Source: an uncultured Ruminococcus sp.
GTDB taxonomy: Bacteria > Bacillota > Clostridia > Oscillospirales > Ruminococcaceae
Length of the DNA: 64,000 bases
Direction of reading: 5' to 3'
NCBI GenBank assembly: GCA_900541495.1
Contig: UQKC01000002.1
Location: 38,012 to 102,011 of the forward strand
In this document: positions 8,989 to 17,929 of the stretch, in pieces
How the letters are laid out: the number at the start of each line of letters is the position of its first letter
Position numbering within the stretch: position 1 is the stretch's first letter
The notes under the pieces: model-generated
Seen by the model: only the letters and a program-made list of their open reading frames with translations
Databases searched by the model: none
Told to the model about the DNA's origin: nothing
Made by a program: the position numbers and the translations under genes

Positions 8989-9990
8989 CTAAATTTTGTC
9001 TGCTTTTTCCACGCGGATATCAAAAAGCTTTTCTATGCTTTTATCCGCAGTTATCTTTATATCAAAACCTTGCTTTTTAAAATATTCCGTGTTGCATTTT
9101 TTCTGTCCGACAGCCATGCTGACAGCTTTCGGCGAAACAAAAACTTCGTATCTGCCCTTTTCGCCGAGCTGATTTTCAATAGCTTTGCGAAAGCGTATGC
9201 CAAGGCAAATTTCGCGCATCGCAGGGTGATAATATCCCCCGACAGCCTGACCCTCGACATTCTCCGAAGCGTGAAGTCCGAGCCGTATTATCCTTATGCC
9301 GCTCTGCTCGAACATCTCCATCAGCTTCGCGCAAAGCTCCGCTTCTTCATCGAACGGAACGGGGGCATATACCCCACTCTGATATAAGTCGGCAAGCTTA
9401 GTTCCGCCAAGTATCACAGTTGGGTATATCCGCACAGTCGCAGGCGAAAGCTTTATCAGTTCCTCCGCGGTGCAGATATCGTCCTCGGGCGAAGCACCGT
9501 AAAGTCCCGTCATCATCTGCAGTCCGAGTTCAAAACCGTACTCTTTTATAAGCTTTGAAGCGTTCCGAACATCATCGGCAGTATGTCCGCGGTCGTTCAT
9601 CGCAAGGATATCATCACGCATCGACTGTGCGCCGAGTTCTATCGCAGTGACGTTGTATTTCTTCAGTACATCAAGCACTTCGCAGTCGATCTTATCGGGT
9701 CGTGTCGATATTCTTATCCCGATAAGGCCGTATTCCTTTATAAAAGGCTGTGCGGCTTCGAGCAGGGAGATCATATATCCCCTTTCGACAGCAGTGAAGC
9801 TTCCGCCGAAGAAAGCTATTTCCGTTTCGTTCGGTGCTTTCAGCTTCGGGCAGGCTTCTTCGAGAATTTTTGTTACAGCGTCCGCATCGGGCGGTTCTTC
9901 CGTGCTGCTTATCGTGCGCTGATTGCAGAACGAGCAGCAGTTCGGGCAGCCTTTATGCGGAATGAAGATCGAGATATTGCTGTGCGTCAT
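8989..9990 (-). CDS. Radical SAM protein, Elp3-related
   Basis: A 333-residue radical SAM enzyme. The cluster-binding CxxxCxxC is C15, C19 and C22 in PHKGCPNCCSFCNQ, followed by the strand motifs ETEIAFFGGSFTAV and GIRISTRPDKID typical of the Elp3/oxygen-independent coproporphyrinogen oxidase-like branch, and VTAIELGAQSM. No acetyltransferase domain follows; the C-terminal part is a family-specific extension. Substrate unknown. Genes of this type are commonly wedged between rnc and smc in Clostridia. Its ATG overlaps the rnc stop by four bases. Confidence 0.88.
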   Translation of the reverse strand: MTHSNISIFIPHKGCPNCCSFCNQRTISSTEEPPDADAVTKILEEACPKLKAPNETEIAFFGGSFTAVERGYMISLLEAAQPFIKEYGLIGIRISTRPDKIDCEVLDVLKKYNVTAIELGAQSMRDDILAMNDRGHTADDVRNASKLIKEYGFELGLQMMTGLYGASPEDDICTAEELIKLSPATVRIYPTVILGGTKLADLYQSGVYAPVPFDEEAELCAKLMEMFEQSGIRIIRLGLHASENVEGQAVGGYYHPAMREICLGIRFRKAIENQLGEKGRYEVFVSPKAVSMAVGQKKCNTEYFKKQGFDIKITADKSIEKLFDIRVEKADKI

Positions 9991-10673
9991 ACCTTGTAGC
10001 CCATAAGTTCGAGAGCTTCTTTCGCAGCCATCTGTTCAGCCTGCTTTTTGCTGTGACCCTCGCCCGTTCCGATGACGTTTGAGTTGAGCATTACCTGAAT
10101 AACGAACACACGGTTGTGATCAGGACCCGTCTGCGATTTGAGATAGTATTCGACCTTTTCCTCGCGGTTGCGCTGGATAACTTCCTGTAAAATGGTCTTG
10201 TAGTCACCGTTGGAACGGTTTCTGTACTTGTCGATATCTTCGGGCATAAAGCCGAGGACATACTTTCTCGCCTCATCAAGACCGCCGTCAAGGAAAACTG
10301 CCGCAATGACAGCCTCGAACGCGTCGGAAACGATAGACGGGCGTTCTCTGCCGCCGCTGTTTTCCTCGCCCTTGCCGAGAAGAATATGCTGACCGAGGTC
10401 TATCTTCTTCGAGAATTCAAAGAGCGCGGTCTCGCAGACGAGCGATGCTCTTATCTTCGTAAGATCGCCCTCGGGGAGATGCTTGAAGTGCTTGAAAAGA
10501 TACTCCGAAACGACTATCGAAAGCACACTGTCGCCGAGAAATTCAAGGCGCTCATTTGAGTTGCGCGAGTTCTTGAATTCGTTTGCGTAGCTTGAATGGG
10601 AAAGTGCTTCGTGAAGAAGCTCCTTGTCCTTGAATGTATATCCTATCTTTTTTTCAAACTCTGAAAAATCCAT
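9987..10673 (-). CDS. rnc: Ribonuclease III
   Basis: Double-strand-specific endonuclease for rRNA processing and RNA turnover. The 228-residue product has the catalytic signature NERLEFLGDSVLS (about 40-52), the second acidic helix ending in DAFEAVIAAVFLDGG and a C-terminal double-stranded RNA-binding domain (about 155-225) ending KKQAEQMAAKEALELMG. The open frame extends 28 codons further upstream, but those codons run into a palindromic element and the usual family start is MDFSEFEKKIGY at 10673, so I use that. plsX lies upstream but the acpP gene often found between plsX and rnc is absent. Confidence 0.96.
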   Translation of the reverse strand: MDFSEFEKKIGYTFKDKELLHEALSHSSYANEFKNSRNSNERLEFLGDSVLSIVVSEYLFKHFKHLPEGDLTKIRASLVCETALFEFSKKIDLGQHILLGKGEENSGGRERPSIVSDAFEAVIAAVFLDGGLDEARKYVLGFMPEDIDKYRNRSNGDYKTILQEVIQRNREEKVEYYLKSQTGPDHNRVFVIQVMLNSNVIGTGEGHSKKQAEQMAAKEALELMGYKV

Positions 10674-10734
10674 TTTTGTGTATCCCTTTCCGATCGGACT
10701 TAACATAAAAGTCCGACCTTTAGTTTGAAAATAA

Positions 10735-10914
10735 ATATGGTCGCATCTAAAAACCATAGTGTCTCAGATGCGCAGTCAGATTTTCCGTCAGATTGTATAG
10801 AAATTTCGCAGGCATACTGCCGTACGTCAAGAAATTTATGTGCAAGATGACGTAAAATCTGCAAGCAGATGAGGTGCTAAGGCTTTAGCCGGTGGTTTTT
10901 AGAGGTGACCATAT
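10735..10914. repeat. 180-bp nested palindromic element between plsX and rnc
   Basis: The outer arms 10735-10756 and 10893-10914 are inverted copies with three mismatches. A middle pair (around 10757-10775 and 10861-10880) and an inner pair (10777-10790, CAGATTTTCCGTCA, and 10848-10861, TGACGTAAAATCTG) continue the same stem. The right arm carries a small extra hairpin, GGCTTTAGCC. No ORF is inside. It could be a MITE-like insertion or a long transcribed hairpin. It fills most of the 248-base gap between the plsX stop and the rnc start, and would be read through if those genes share a transcript. Confidence 0.75.
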
Positions 10915-10921
10915 GTAAAAC

Positions 10922-11929
10922 TTATTCAGCCGAATCTGTTTTCAGCTTTTCTATCGAGCGTGAGATTTCGCCGATAACGTCACCCTCAACGCAGTTCTTC
11001 GCCTGACGGATAGCGTTGTAAAAAGCGTTCGCGTCCGAGCTGCCGTGAGCCTTTATAACGGGCTTTGAAATACCCATAAGAACAGCACCGCCGACTTCGG
11101 AATAGTCCATTTTTTTGCGGAATGCTGCAACCTGCTTTTTCATAAGCAGATATGCTATCTTTGAGCCAAGGCTGCTCATAAACATACCCTTGAGTGTGTG
11201 CGCAAAGTATGAACCCATACCCTCGTAAAGCTTCAGCGCAACATTGCCCGTGAATCCGTCCGAAACAGCGACCTGACAAACGCCGAGCGGAATATCACGC
11301 GCTTCGAGATTTCCGCAGAAATTTATCGGCGCTTTTTTGAGCATCGCATAAGCTTCCTTGTCCATTTCTCTGCCCTTTGTGTCCTCTGCGCCTACGTTGA
11401 TAAGACCGACTTTCGGTGACTTCACGCCGAGAACTTTTTCCATATAGCAGCTGCCCATAATGCCGAACTGAACGAGCGCTTCGGGACGGCACTCAACATT
11501 CGCGCCTGCATCAATGAGCATAATATAGCCATTGTCGGCAGGCATTATCGGAGCAAGTGCGGCTCTCTTTATGCCTTTAAGACGCTTTGCGATGAACGTT
11601 GCGCCGACTACGAGCGCACCCGTGCTGCCGGCGGAAACGAAAGCGTCACCCTCGCCGTCTGCGAGCGCTTTAAGTCCGACAGCCATTGAACAGCCTGCGT
11701 GTTCCTTTAAAATAGAAGTAGGCTCTTCGTGAATGTCGATGACCTCTTCCGTGTGCTTTATCGAAATTCGGTCGAGCGAAATATTGTTTGCGGCGGCAAA
11801 GCTTTTTATCTTGATTTCATCACCCGTGAGGACAATGTCAACACCGAGCTTTTCAACAGCCATCGCCGCGCCCTTGATGACCTCGTCCGGTGAGTTATCT
11901 CCGCCGAATGCGTCAACGATTATCTTCAT
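10922..11929 (-). CDS. plsX: Phosphate acyltransferase PlsX
   Basis: Converts acyl-ACP to acyl-phosphate, the first step of phosphatidic acid synthesis in most Gram-positives. The 335-residue protein starts MKIIVDAFGGDNSPDEVIKG and carries the family motifs EHAGCSMAVGLKALADG, FVSAGSTGALVVGATF, LINVGAEDTKG and VSDGFTGNVALKLYEG. AGGAG precedes the ATG. The upstream YcxB-like gene overlaps the first 17 bases, so translation is probably coupled. Confidence 0.96.
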   Translation of the reverse strand: MKIIVDAFGGDNSPDEVIKGAAMAVEKLGVDIVLTGDEIKIKSFAAANNISLDRISIKHTEEVIDIHEEPTSILKEHAGCSMAVGLKALADGEGDAFVSAGSTGALVVGATFIAKRLKGIKRAALAPIMPADNGYIMLIDAGANVECRPEALVQFGIMGSCYMEKVLGVKSPKVGLINVGAEDTKGREMDKEAYAMLKKAPINFCGNLEARDIPLGVCQVAVSDGFTGNVALKLYEGMGSYFAHTLKGMFMSSLGSKIAYLLMKKQVAAFRKKMDYSEVGGAVLMGISKPVIKAHGSSDANAFYNAIRQAKNCVEGDVIGEISRSIEKLKTDSAE

Positions 11930-12422
11930 TGTTTTTTCTCCTCTTGATCTTCTCGTTTAAAAATTTGGTGAATCCGATATCTGTCTTTTCGCTTTTCGGA
12001 ATAACATACTCCGTGCCGTTTTCCGTCCTGATGATGAAGTGACTTTTTGTGTCACGGTAGCTTTCCAGCTTTTCATACGGAAAATAAGCCGCAAAGCTTT
12101 CTTCGCATACAAGAAAACCGTCCGTGTAAAACTCATAGAGCCGTGTTTTTTCACCATTTTCGGAAAACGCCTTTTCAGCCGAGCGTTTTATTCCCGAAAG
12201 CGAAAATATTCCCGACAAAAATGCAAGTCCCGATATTATCGTGATAAGAAAATATCCTGCAACTGCCGAAAGAACCGCTATAACGAACGAAATTACAGTT
12301 ACCACAGTTTCAAGCCGAGCTGCCGACTTTTTTTCACATAAAATCTCGTCAAGTCCATACTCCGTTTCAAGGCTGTAGACCGCAGGTGCGGCACTTTTGA
12401 GCTTTATTTCAACTTTTCCCAT
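11913..12422 (-). CDS. YcxB-like membrane protein (second of a pair)
   Basis: A 169-residue protein with a short N-terminal segment, two membrane helices close together (about 38-80) and a C-terminal cytoplasmic domain with YEFYTDGFLVCEES, YFPYEKLESYRDT and the final EYVIPKSE. That order is the YcxB C-terminal pattern (two helices, then a PH-like beta domain ending in a PK motif). Function in the family is not known. It resembles the neighbour at 12434-12991 in plan and probably in origin, and overlaps plsX by 17 bases. Confidence 0.75.
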   Translation of the reverse strand: MGKVEIKLKSAAPAVYSLETEYGLDEILCEKKSAARLETVVTVISFVIAVLSAVAGYFLITIISGLAFLSGIFSLSGIKRSAEKAFSENGEKTRLYEFYTDGFLVCEESFAAYFPYEKLESYRDTKSHFIIRTENGTEYVIPKSEKTDIGFTKFLNEKIKRRKNNEDNR

Positions 12423-12433
12423 AAGCCGCCTCC

Positions 12434-12991
12434 TTATATGGTCTTGACGGTGAATTTTCCGCCGAGCTTGTTTTCCATTACCGCGCGCAGGAGCTTTTTC
12501 TGTTCATCGGAAAGCTCCCCTTTCGGGATAAGATAGGTCTTTCCGTCGTCGCGGAACAGCATAACTTCGAGCGTGTTCTCAACGCCCCTCACGATGCGTT
12601 CATAGCTTTCATTAACGCCCTCATATTCGCTTGCAAAGGTGAAATGGTGGCGGTAAAAATTATATGTGCAGTTTTCGCTGCCGTTGGGAGCTTTTCTAAC
12701 TGAGTTGCTGACCTTTCGTGCATTCAGAAACATTTCAAGCGCGATAAGAAGTGCAAATACAACATACGAAATCGCAAGCATCGGCTGACCTGCCGCAATT
12801 GCAACAAGAACTATCTGCAAAACGATAAGAACGGCAAGTATCGCGCCTATCACCGCAAAAATATAAGCTCCGCCGCTTTTGAAAAGCATCGTCTGTTCAA
12901 GCTGCTTGAAGTCCTTTTCGCCGCATTTCACTGTGAAGCCGACGAGCGGTTCTTTGCCCTTATCGTCGGGGAAATCAAAGGAAACATTCAT
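12434..12991 (-). CDS. YcxB-like membrane protein (first of a pair)
   Basis: A 185-residue protein with an N-terminal soluble strand region (VGFTVKCGEKDF), two membrane helices (about 43-90) and a C-terminal domain with TYNFYRHHFTFASEYEG, YERIVRGVENTL and KTYLIPKGELSDEQ. The closing IPKG motif and overall plan match YcxB-like proteins. The start overlaps the trmFO stop by four bases and the gene ends 11 bases before the second copy, so the pair is embedded in the trmFO-plsX operon. Confidence 0.75.
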   Translation of the reverse strand: MNVSFDFPDDKGKEPLVGFTVKCGEKDFKQLEQTMLFKSGGAYIFAVIGAILAVLIVLQIVLVAIAAGQPMLAISYVVFALLIALEMFLNARKVSNSVRKAPNGSENCTYNFYRHHFTFASEYEGVNESYERIVRGVENTLEVMLFRDDGKTYLIPKGELSDEQKKLLRAVMENKLGGKFTVKTI

Positions 12992-14319
12992 CTCTGTTCC
13001 TCCATAGACGCATCGAACGCGCTCAGTGCTCTGTCTGCAATGACCTGATAGCGCTGCTGCTTGTCCTTTATGCGCTCGCCGATGTCGGGGAGAATTCCCA
13101 TATTTGCGCCCATTGGCTGAAAATTCTCAACGCTTTCATCGGAAATATAAGCCGAAAGCGCACCGAGCATCGTTTCTCTCGGCAGCGAGAGTGACGGCTT
13201 TCCGAGAAGCTTTCGTGCAAGATTTTTTCCTGCGATAATGCCGCTTGCGGCGGATTCCATATAACCCTCTACGCCCGTTATCTGACCTGCGAAGAAAATT
13301 CTTCCGTCAGAACGGAGCGAAAAATCGCTGTTCAAAAGCTTAGGCGAGTTGAGGAACGAGTTTCTGTGCATTACGCCGTAGCGCAAAAACTCGGCATTTT
13401 CCAATCCGGGAATAAGCGAGAACACACGCTTTTGCTCGCCGAATTTGAGGTTCGTCTGGAAACCGACAATGTTGTACATCGTTCCCGAGCTGTTCTCTTT
13501 TCTCAGCTGAACAACGGCATAAGGGCGCTTTCCCGTTACGGGGTCGGTCAGTCCGACAGGCTTCATTGCACCGTAGCGCATCGTTTCTTCGCCGCGCTTT
13601 GCAAGAACTTCGATCGGCATACAGCCCTCGTAAACAGTGAAGCTGTCATTCTTGTTATGAAGCTCTTGCGGACGGTCGAATTCGTGGAGCGGAGCGGATT
13701 CCGCATTTATTATTGCATTGTAAAATGTGAGGTATTCTTCCTTTGTGAATGGGCAGTTGATGTAATCATCGTCACCTCTGCCGTATCGGGCAGCGAAGAA
13801 CGCTCTGTTCATATCGAGCGACTCAAAGGAAACTATTGGAGCAGCTGCATCGTAAAAGCTGAGATATCCGCCGCACAATTCGCTTATGCTCTCGGCAAGT
13901 CCGTCCGAGGTGAGCGGTCCTGTCGCGATGATAACGTTCCCCTCGGGTATCTCCGTGACCTCTTCACTGTGGAGAGTGATATTTTCGTGCGACTTTATCT
14001 TCTCCGTCACAAGGTCGGAGAAAAGCTTTCTGTCGACCGCAAGCGCACCGCCTGCAGGGACAGCTGTTTCCTCTGCGCAGGGCACGGTGAGCGAACCCAA
14101 GCGGCGCATCTCCTCTTTGAGCAGACCTGCCGCCGAATTGACCCTTGACGCTTTGAGTGAATTCGAGCAGACAAGCTCCGCAAAGCCCTCATATTTATGC
14201 GCAGGAGAGAATTTTTTCGGCTTCATTTCGAAAAGGTCAACATGTATGCCTGCCTGTGCAAGCTGCCACGCCGCCTCACAGCCTGCAAGACCTGCGCCGA
14301 TAACTTTAACGTTATTCAT
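12988..14319 (-). CDS. trmFO: Folate-dependent tRNA uracil-54 methyltransferase TrmFO
   Basis: Makes ribothymidine at position 54 of tRNA using methylenetetrahydrofolate and FAD. The 443-residue protein starts with a dinucleotide-binding motif, VIGAGLAGCEAAWQLAQ, and has the family-typical FEMKPKKFSPAH, ELVCSNSLKA, VPAGGALAVDR, INCPFTKEEY and FAGQITGVEGYMESAASG stretches. It lies in its common place downstream of topA, but an inserted palindromic element separates the two. Confidence 0.97.
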   Translation of the reverse strand: MNNVKVIGAGLAGCEAAWQLAQAGIHVDLFEMKPKKFSPAHKYEGFAELVCSNSLKASRVNSAAGLLKEEMRRLGSLTVPCAEETAVPAGGALAVDRKLFSDLVTEKIKSHENITLHSEEVTEIPEGNVIIATGPLTSDGLAESISELCGGYLSFYDAAAPIVSFESLDMNRAFFAARYGRGDDDYINCPFTKEEYLTFYNAIINAESAPLHEFDRPQELHNKNDSFTVYEGCMPIEVLAKRGEETMRYGAMKPVGLTDPVTGKRPYAVVQLRKENSSGTMYNIVGFQTNLKFGEQKRVFSLIPGLENAEFLRYGVMHRNSFLNSPKLLNSDFSLRSDGRIFFAGQITGVEGYMESAASGIIAGKNLARKLLGKPSLSLPRETMLGALSAYISDESVENFQPMGANMGILPDIGERIKDKQQRYQVIADRALSAFDASMEEQR

Positions 14320-14350
14320 ATTTTATTTATCCTTGAAAATCTTGGGATTT

Positions 14351-14379
14351 ATACTAATTCTTGATCGTTATATAGACAA
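14351..14379 (-). promoter_or_regulatory. Possible trmFO promoter supplied by the inserted element
   Basis: On the minus strand TTGTCT (14374-14379) and TAGTAT (14351-14356) are 17 bases apart and lie about 32 bases before the trmFO start. Both boxes are inside the terminal repeat of the element at 14351-14573. The match to the sigma-A consensus is moderate, so this is a suggestion only. Confidence 0.35.
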
Positions 14380-14573
14380 AATCAACAGATAGAATAAGTT
14401 CAATGTCACTGCGTGGACCTTGAAAAGCGACCGCAGACAGGCTGGTCTGTCGGTCAGCCCCTCTGTCGGCATAAAGCCGACACCTCCCCCTACTGTGGGA
14501 GATCACGCCTGACAAGGGAGCCTGACGCAGAGTGAACTTATTATAGCCGAGAGTTTGTCTATAGAATTAGTAT
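14351..14573. mobile_element. 223-bp MITE-like element between topA and trmFO
   Basis: The left end reads ATACTAATTCT, TAGACAAA, AATAAGTTCA, then CTGCGT. The reverse complement of the right end (14573 inward) reads ATACTAATTCTATAGACAAA, then AATAAGTTCA and CTGCGT. This gives imperfect terminal inverted repeats of about 50-60 bases. The interior is a GC-rich stem-loop region (CAGCCCCTCTGTCGGC, CTGTGGGAG) with no ORF. The right end coincides with the first base of the topA stop codon. No transposase is present, so it would be non-autonomous. Confidence 0.7.
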
Positions 14574-16651
14574 TACTTTTCCTTTTTGATAGCAACCTCG
14601 TAGCCGCAGCCTTCCTTTAAGCAGAAGAGCTTGCCGCCCTTTTTGAAGAGGGTCGTGCCGTCGTTGCACTTCGGACACTTATCGGAAACCGGTGTGTCCC
14701 AAGTCATAAAGTCGCAGTTCGGATTATCCTCGCAGCCGAAGTATTTCTTGCCCTTTTTGGACTTTTTCTGGAGTATCTTCTTGCCGCACTTAGGGCAAAC
14801 GCCGCCTGTCGGCTTGATGATCTTCTTCGTGTTTGTACATTCGGGGAATCCCGAGCAGGCAAGGAACTTTCCGAATCTGCCTATCTTGATTACCATAGGC
14901 TTGCCGCAAACCTCGCAGACCTCGTCCGTTTCCTCATCGGGGACTTTGATGCGCTTGCCGTCCATATCGGTTTCAGCCTTTTTGAGCGTTGCGTCGAAAT
15001 CATCGTAGAAATCGTGCAGAGTCTGTACCCAATCAGCCTCGCCGGTTTCGACCTTATCGAGGTTGCTTTCCATATTAGCCGTAAATTTCGTATCAACGAT
15101 ATGCTTGAAGTGGTCTTTCATGACCTGAGTTGTGACTTCGCCAAGTCCCGTAGGCTTGAGCTGCTTGCCGTCACGCTCAACATAGAAGCGGTTGGTGATA
15201 GTCGAGATAGTCGGAGCATAAGTTGACGGTCTGCCGATGCCGTTTTCTTCAAGCGCCTTGATGAGCGTTGCTTCGGTATATCTTGCAGGCGGCTGTGTAA
15301 AGTGCTGATTGCCCTCGATAGCTTTGAGTTTGAGCTTGTCGCCTTTTTCGATAACGGGGAGGACTTTGTTTTCCTCATCGTCCTTTGTTTCCTCATAGAG
15401 AACGGTAAAGCCGTCAAACTTCACCGAGAAGCCCGTTGCCTTGAATGTGCAGCCGTTTGCATCGATAGCGGCGGAAACCGTATCGAGCGAAGCGCTTTCC
15501 ATCTGGCTTGCGATGAAGCGTTCCCAGATAAGGCGGTAAAGCTTGAACTGCTCGGGGGTAAGGCTGTCTTTTATCTTTGCAGGGGTAAGCTCGGGCATAG
15601 ACGGACGGATAGCTTCGTGCGCGTCCTGAGCGCCTGCTTTGGTCTTGTATATCTTCGGTGTGGAGGGGACGTACTTTTTGCCGTAGACCTCCTCGATATA
15701 TTTGTATGCGGAAGCGCGCGCTTCATCGGAAATTCTAAGGCTGTCGGTTCTCATATATGTGATAAGACCGACTGCGCCCATATTTTCAATTTCAACACCT
15801 TCATAAAGGGTCTGTGCTGTTTTCATCGTTTTAGCTGCGGCAAAGCCAAGCTTCTTTGAAGCCTCCTGCTGCATTGTCGAAGTCGTGAACGGAGGTGCAG
15901 GCGACTTTCTACGGACGGATTTTTTGACCTCGGTGACGATGTAATCAGCACCCTCAACACGGGCAAGTATCTTGTCGGCATCTTCCTTGGAATGAAGTTC
16001 GGTCTTCTTTCCGTCAACGCCGTAGAATGAAGCGGCAAACTGCTTTTTCGAGGACGGAGCGGTCATTTTCGTATCGATAGACCAGTATTCCTCGGGCTTG
16101 AAGTTTTCGATCTGTTTTTCTCTGTCAACGACGAGCGAAACAGCTACCGACTGAACACGTCCTGCGGAAAGTCCGCGGCGAACTTTTTTCCAAAGGAACG
16201 GCGAAAGCTTGTAACCGACGATACGGTCAAGGATTCGACGTGCCTGCTGAGCATTTACAAGGTCAAGGTCAATGCTGCGCGGGTGCGCCATACCATTGGT
16301 AACGCCCGTTTTTGTAATTTCGTTGAAGGTTACTCGGTCGTTTGCGTCCATAGGCAGTCCGAGCATCTGCGCCAAGTGCCATGAAATGGCTTCTCCCTCG
16401 CGGTCCGGGTCCGTTGCGAGATAGACAAAATCAGCTTTTTTCGCTTCGTCCTTCAAGCTTGCGATAAGCTCCTCTTTGCCTTTTATATCGGTATAAACGG
16501 GTTTGAAATCATTGTCAACATCAACGCTGAGCTTTGATTTCGGCAGGTCACGGACGTGACCCATTGAAGCAACGACCTCATAGCCGCTGCCGAGATATTT
16601 TTTTATAGTTTTAGCCTTTGCGGGTGACTCCACAATAACAAGCTTTGACAT
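14573..16651 (-). CDS. topA: DNA topoisomerase I
   Basis: Type IA topoisomerase that relaxes negative supercoils. The 692-residue protein begins with the Toprim domain (LVIVESPAKAKTIKKYL, ATDPDREGEAISWHL), has the active-site tyrosine in GLITYMRTDSLRIS near residue 300, and ends with three zinc ribbons: CEVCGKP with CSGFPEC, CPKCGKK with CEDNPNC, and CPKCNDG with a final CLKEGC. Its stop codon touches the MITE-like element. dprA is 33 bases upstream, a conserved pairing in Firmicutes. Confidence 0.98.
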   Translation of the reverse strand: MSKLVIVESPAKAKTIKKYLGSGYEVVASMGHVRDLPKSKLSVDVDNDFKPVYTDIKGKEELIASLKDEAKKADFVYLATDPDREGEAISWHLAQMLGLPMDANDRVTFNEITKTGVTNGMAHPRSIDLDLVNAQQARRILDRIVGYKLSPFLWKKVRRGLSAGRVQSVAVSLVVDREKQIENFKPEEYWSIDTKMTAPSSKKQFAASFYGVDGKKTELHSKEDADKILARVEGADYIVTEVKKSVRRKSPAPPFTTSTMQQEASKKLGFAAAKTMKTAQTLYEGVEIENMGAVGLITYMRTDSLRISDEARASAYKYIEEVYGKKYVPSTPKIYKTKAGAQDAHEAIRPSMPELTPAKIKDSLTPEQFKLYRLIWERFIASQMESASLDTVSAAIDANGCTFKATGFSVKFDGFTVLYEETKDDEENKVLPVIEKGDKLKLKAIEGNQHFTQPPARYTEATLIKALEENGIGRPSTYAPTISTITNRFYVERDGKQLKPTGLGEVTTQVMKDHFKHIVDTKFTANMESNLDKVETGEADWVQTLHDFYDDFDATLKKAETDMDGKRIKVPDEETDEVCEVCGKPMVIKIGRFGKFLACSGFPECTNTKKIIKPTGGVCPKCGKKILQKKSKKGKKYFGCEDNPNCDFMTWDTPVSDKCPKCNDGTTLFKKGGKLFCLKEGCGYEVAIKKEK

Positions 16652-16684
16652 TTATATCGTAACTCCTTTCGGAAAATCATCAGT

Positions 16685-17929
16685 TCAAAGGGCAAAATAA
16701 TCCTGCCCCGTTTCGGAATAAACAGCGCCGTCAATTTCAAGGTCTGTGATAAGCATAAGCACCTCGGAAATATCAAGACCGCTCTTTTCTGCGACCTCAT
16801 CGGGCGAAATGCCGTTTTCGGCACTTTTTATGATATCATAAATGACACCCGAACTGCCCTCGGGTCTGTATATTTCTCCGTTTTCCGTCTTGTCGGCTGA
16901 AAATTCGGTCTGCTTCGGCGGTTTTGACGTTTTAGGCTTCTTCGGCTGTTTGGGTTCATAGGTTTTGGCCTGCGGAATCGGCTGAACAGCATCGCCAAGC
17001 TTTGCCATATCGGAAATGCTGTCTTTTACAGGCTTATGACTGTAGTTCTCGAAATATTCGCACGGGATATCGTGTTCATAGAGAAGCGGTATCGCGCCGT
17101 CACGGATAAGCGACTTGTTGCCGTCATACCTCGGGTCGAAAATATCGTGCGGAGGTATCACCCAAAGGTCGCGTCCCTGCGAAACAGCGTTTGAAGCTGT
17201 GCTGAGCGAGCCGCTTCGCTCCGAAGCTTCGATAACGGCAGTTCCAAGCGAGATGCCCGAGAGTATTCGGTTTCGCATAGGAAAATTAAAGCGGTTCGCA
17301 CTCGAATTCGGGAAATATTCGGACAGAAACAGACCGTTTGCGGCTATCTCGTCAATATATTGGCTGTTCTCGGCAGGATATTCATATCCTATGCCTGCGC
17401 CGAGGACGGCTATAGTTTTGCCGCCCGAGCGAACAGCGGAAAGATGTGCGGTTATGTCAGTTCCGACAGCAAAGCCGCTTGCCACGACAATACCCGACCT
17501 CACGAGAGCCGAGCATATCTTTTTTGCTGTATTTTTTGAATATTCAGAAGGGTTTCTTGCTCCGACGACCGCAACAATAACATCGGACGCGAGCAGATCG
17601 ATCTCGCCCTTATAAAAAAGCAGAACGGGCGGGTCGTATATTCCCCTCAGTTTTGGCGGATAATCGGTGTCGTTGAAACCGACTATTCCGATATTATGAC
17701 CGAAGCAGTAGGAAATTATTTCACGAAGCTGCTTTGCGGTCGTGTTTTCCGCGGCTCTTAACTCCTGCGGTGTAAAAATTCCCTGCGGACGCTCAAAAGC
17801 AATAGCTTTGTAGAGCGCATCGAGCGAGCCGAAATGCTGTTCGAGCTCCCATATCCTTGCTTTTCCCACTCCGAAGCAGGATACGATATACAGCAGCTTT
17901 ATTATCTCATCACGAAAGATATCGCTCAT
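16685..17929 (-). CDS. dprA: DNA processing protein DprA
   Basis: Single-strand DNA-binding protein that loads RecA during natural transformation. The 414-residue product has an N-terminal helical region (FGVGKARIWELEQHFG), the Rossmann-like core with VGARNPSEYSKN, SGFAVGTDITAHLSAV, AVLGAGIGYEYPAEN, PMRNRILSG and ASERSGSLSTA, a proline/lysine-rich linker and a C-terminal winged helix (about 350-414). I start at ATG 17929, 8 bases after GGGAG and overlapping the previous stop (ATGA); an in-frame GTG five codons upstream is possible. No other competence gene is nearby, so a role in transformation here is unproven. Confidence 0.95.
   Translation of the reverse strand: MSDIFRDEIIKLLYIVSCFGVGKARIWELEQHFGSLDALYKAIAFERPQGIFTPQELRAAENTTAKQLREIISYCFGHNIGIVGFNDTDYPPKLRGIYDPPVLLFYKGEIDLLASDVIVAVVGARNPSEYSKNTAKKICSALVRSGIVVASGFAVGTDITAHLSAVRSGGKTIAVLGAGIGYEYPAENSQYIDEIAANGLFLSEYFPNSSANRFNFPMRNRILSGISLGTAVIEASERSGSLSTASNAVSQGRDLWVIPPHDIFDPRYDGNKSLIRDGAIPLLYEHDIPCEYFENYSHKPVKDSISDMAKLGDAVQPIPQAKTYEPKQPKKPKTSKPPKQTEFSADKTENGEIYRPEGSSGVIYDIIKSAENGISPDEVAEKSGLDISEVLMLITDLEIDGAVYSETGQDYFAL

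Noticed and set aside
10674..10921. A hidden acpP gene between plsX and rnc
   Set aside because: No frame contains the DSL phosphopantetheine motif; the region is palindromic and non-coding.
14351..14573. An insertion sequence with a transposase
   Set aside because: Only 223 bp and no ORF; at most a non-autonomous element.
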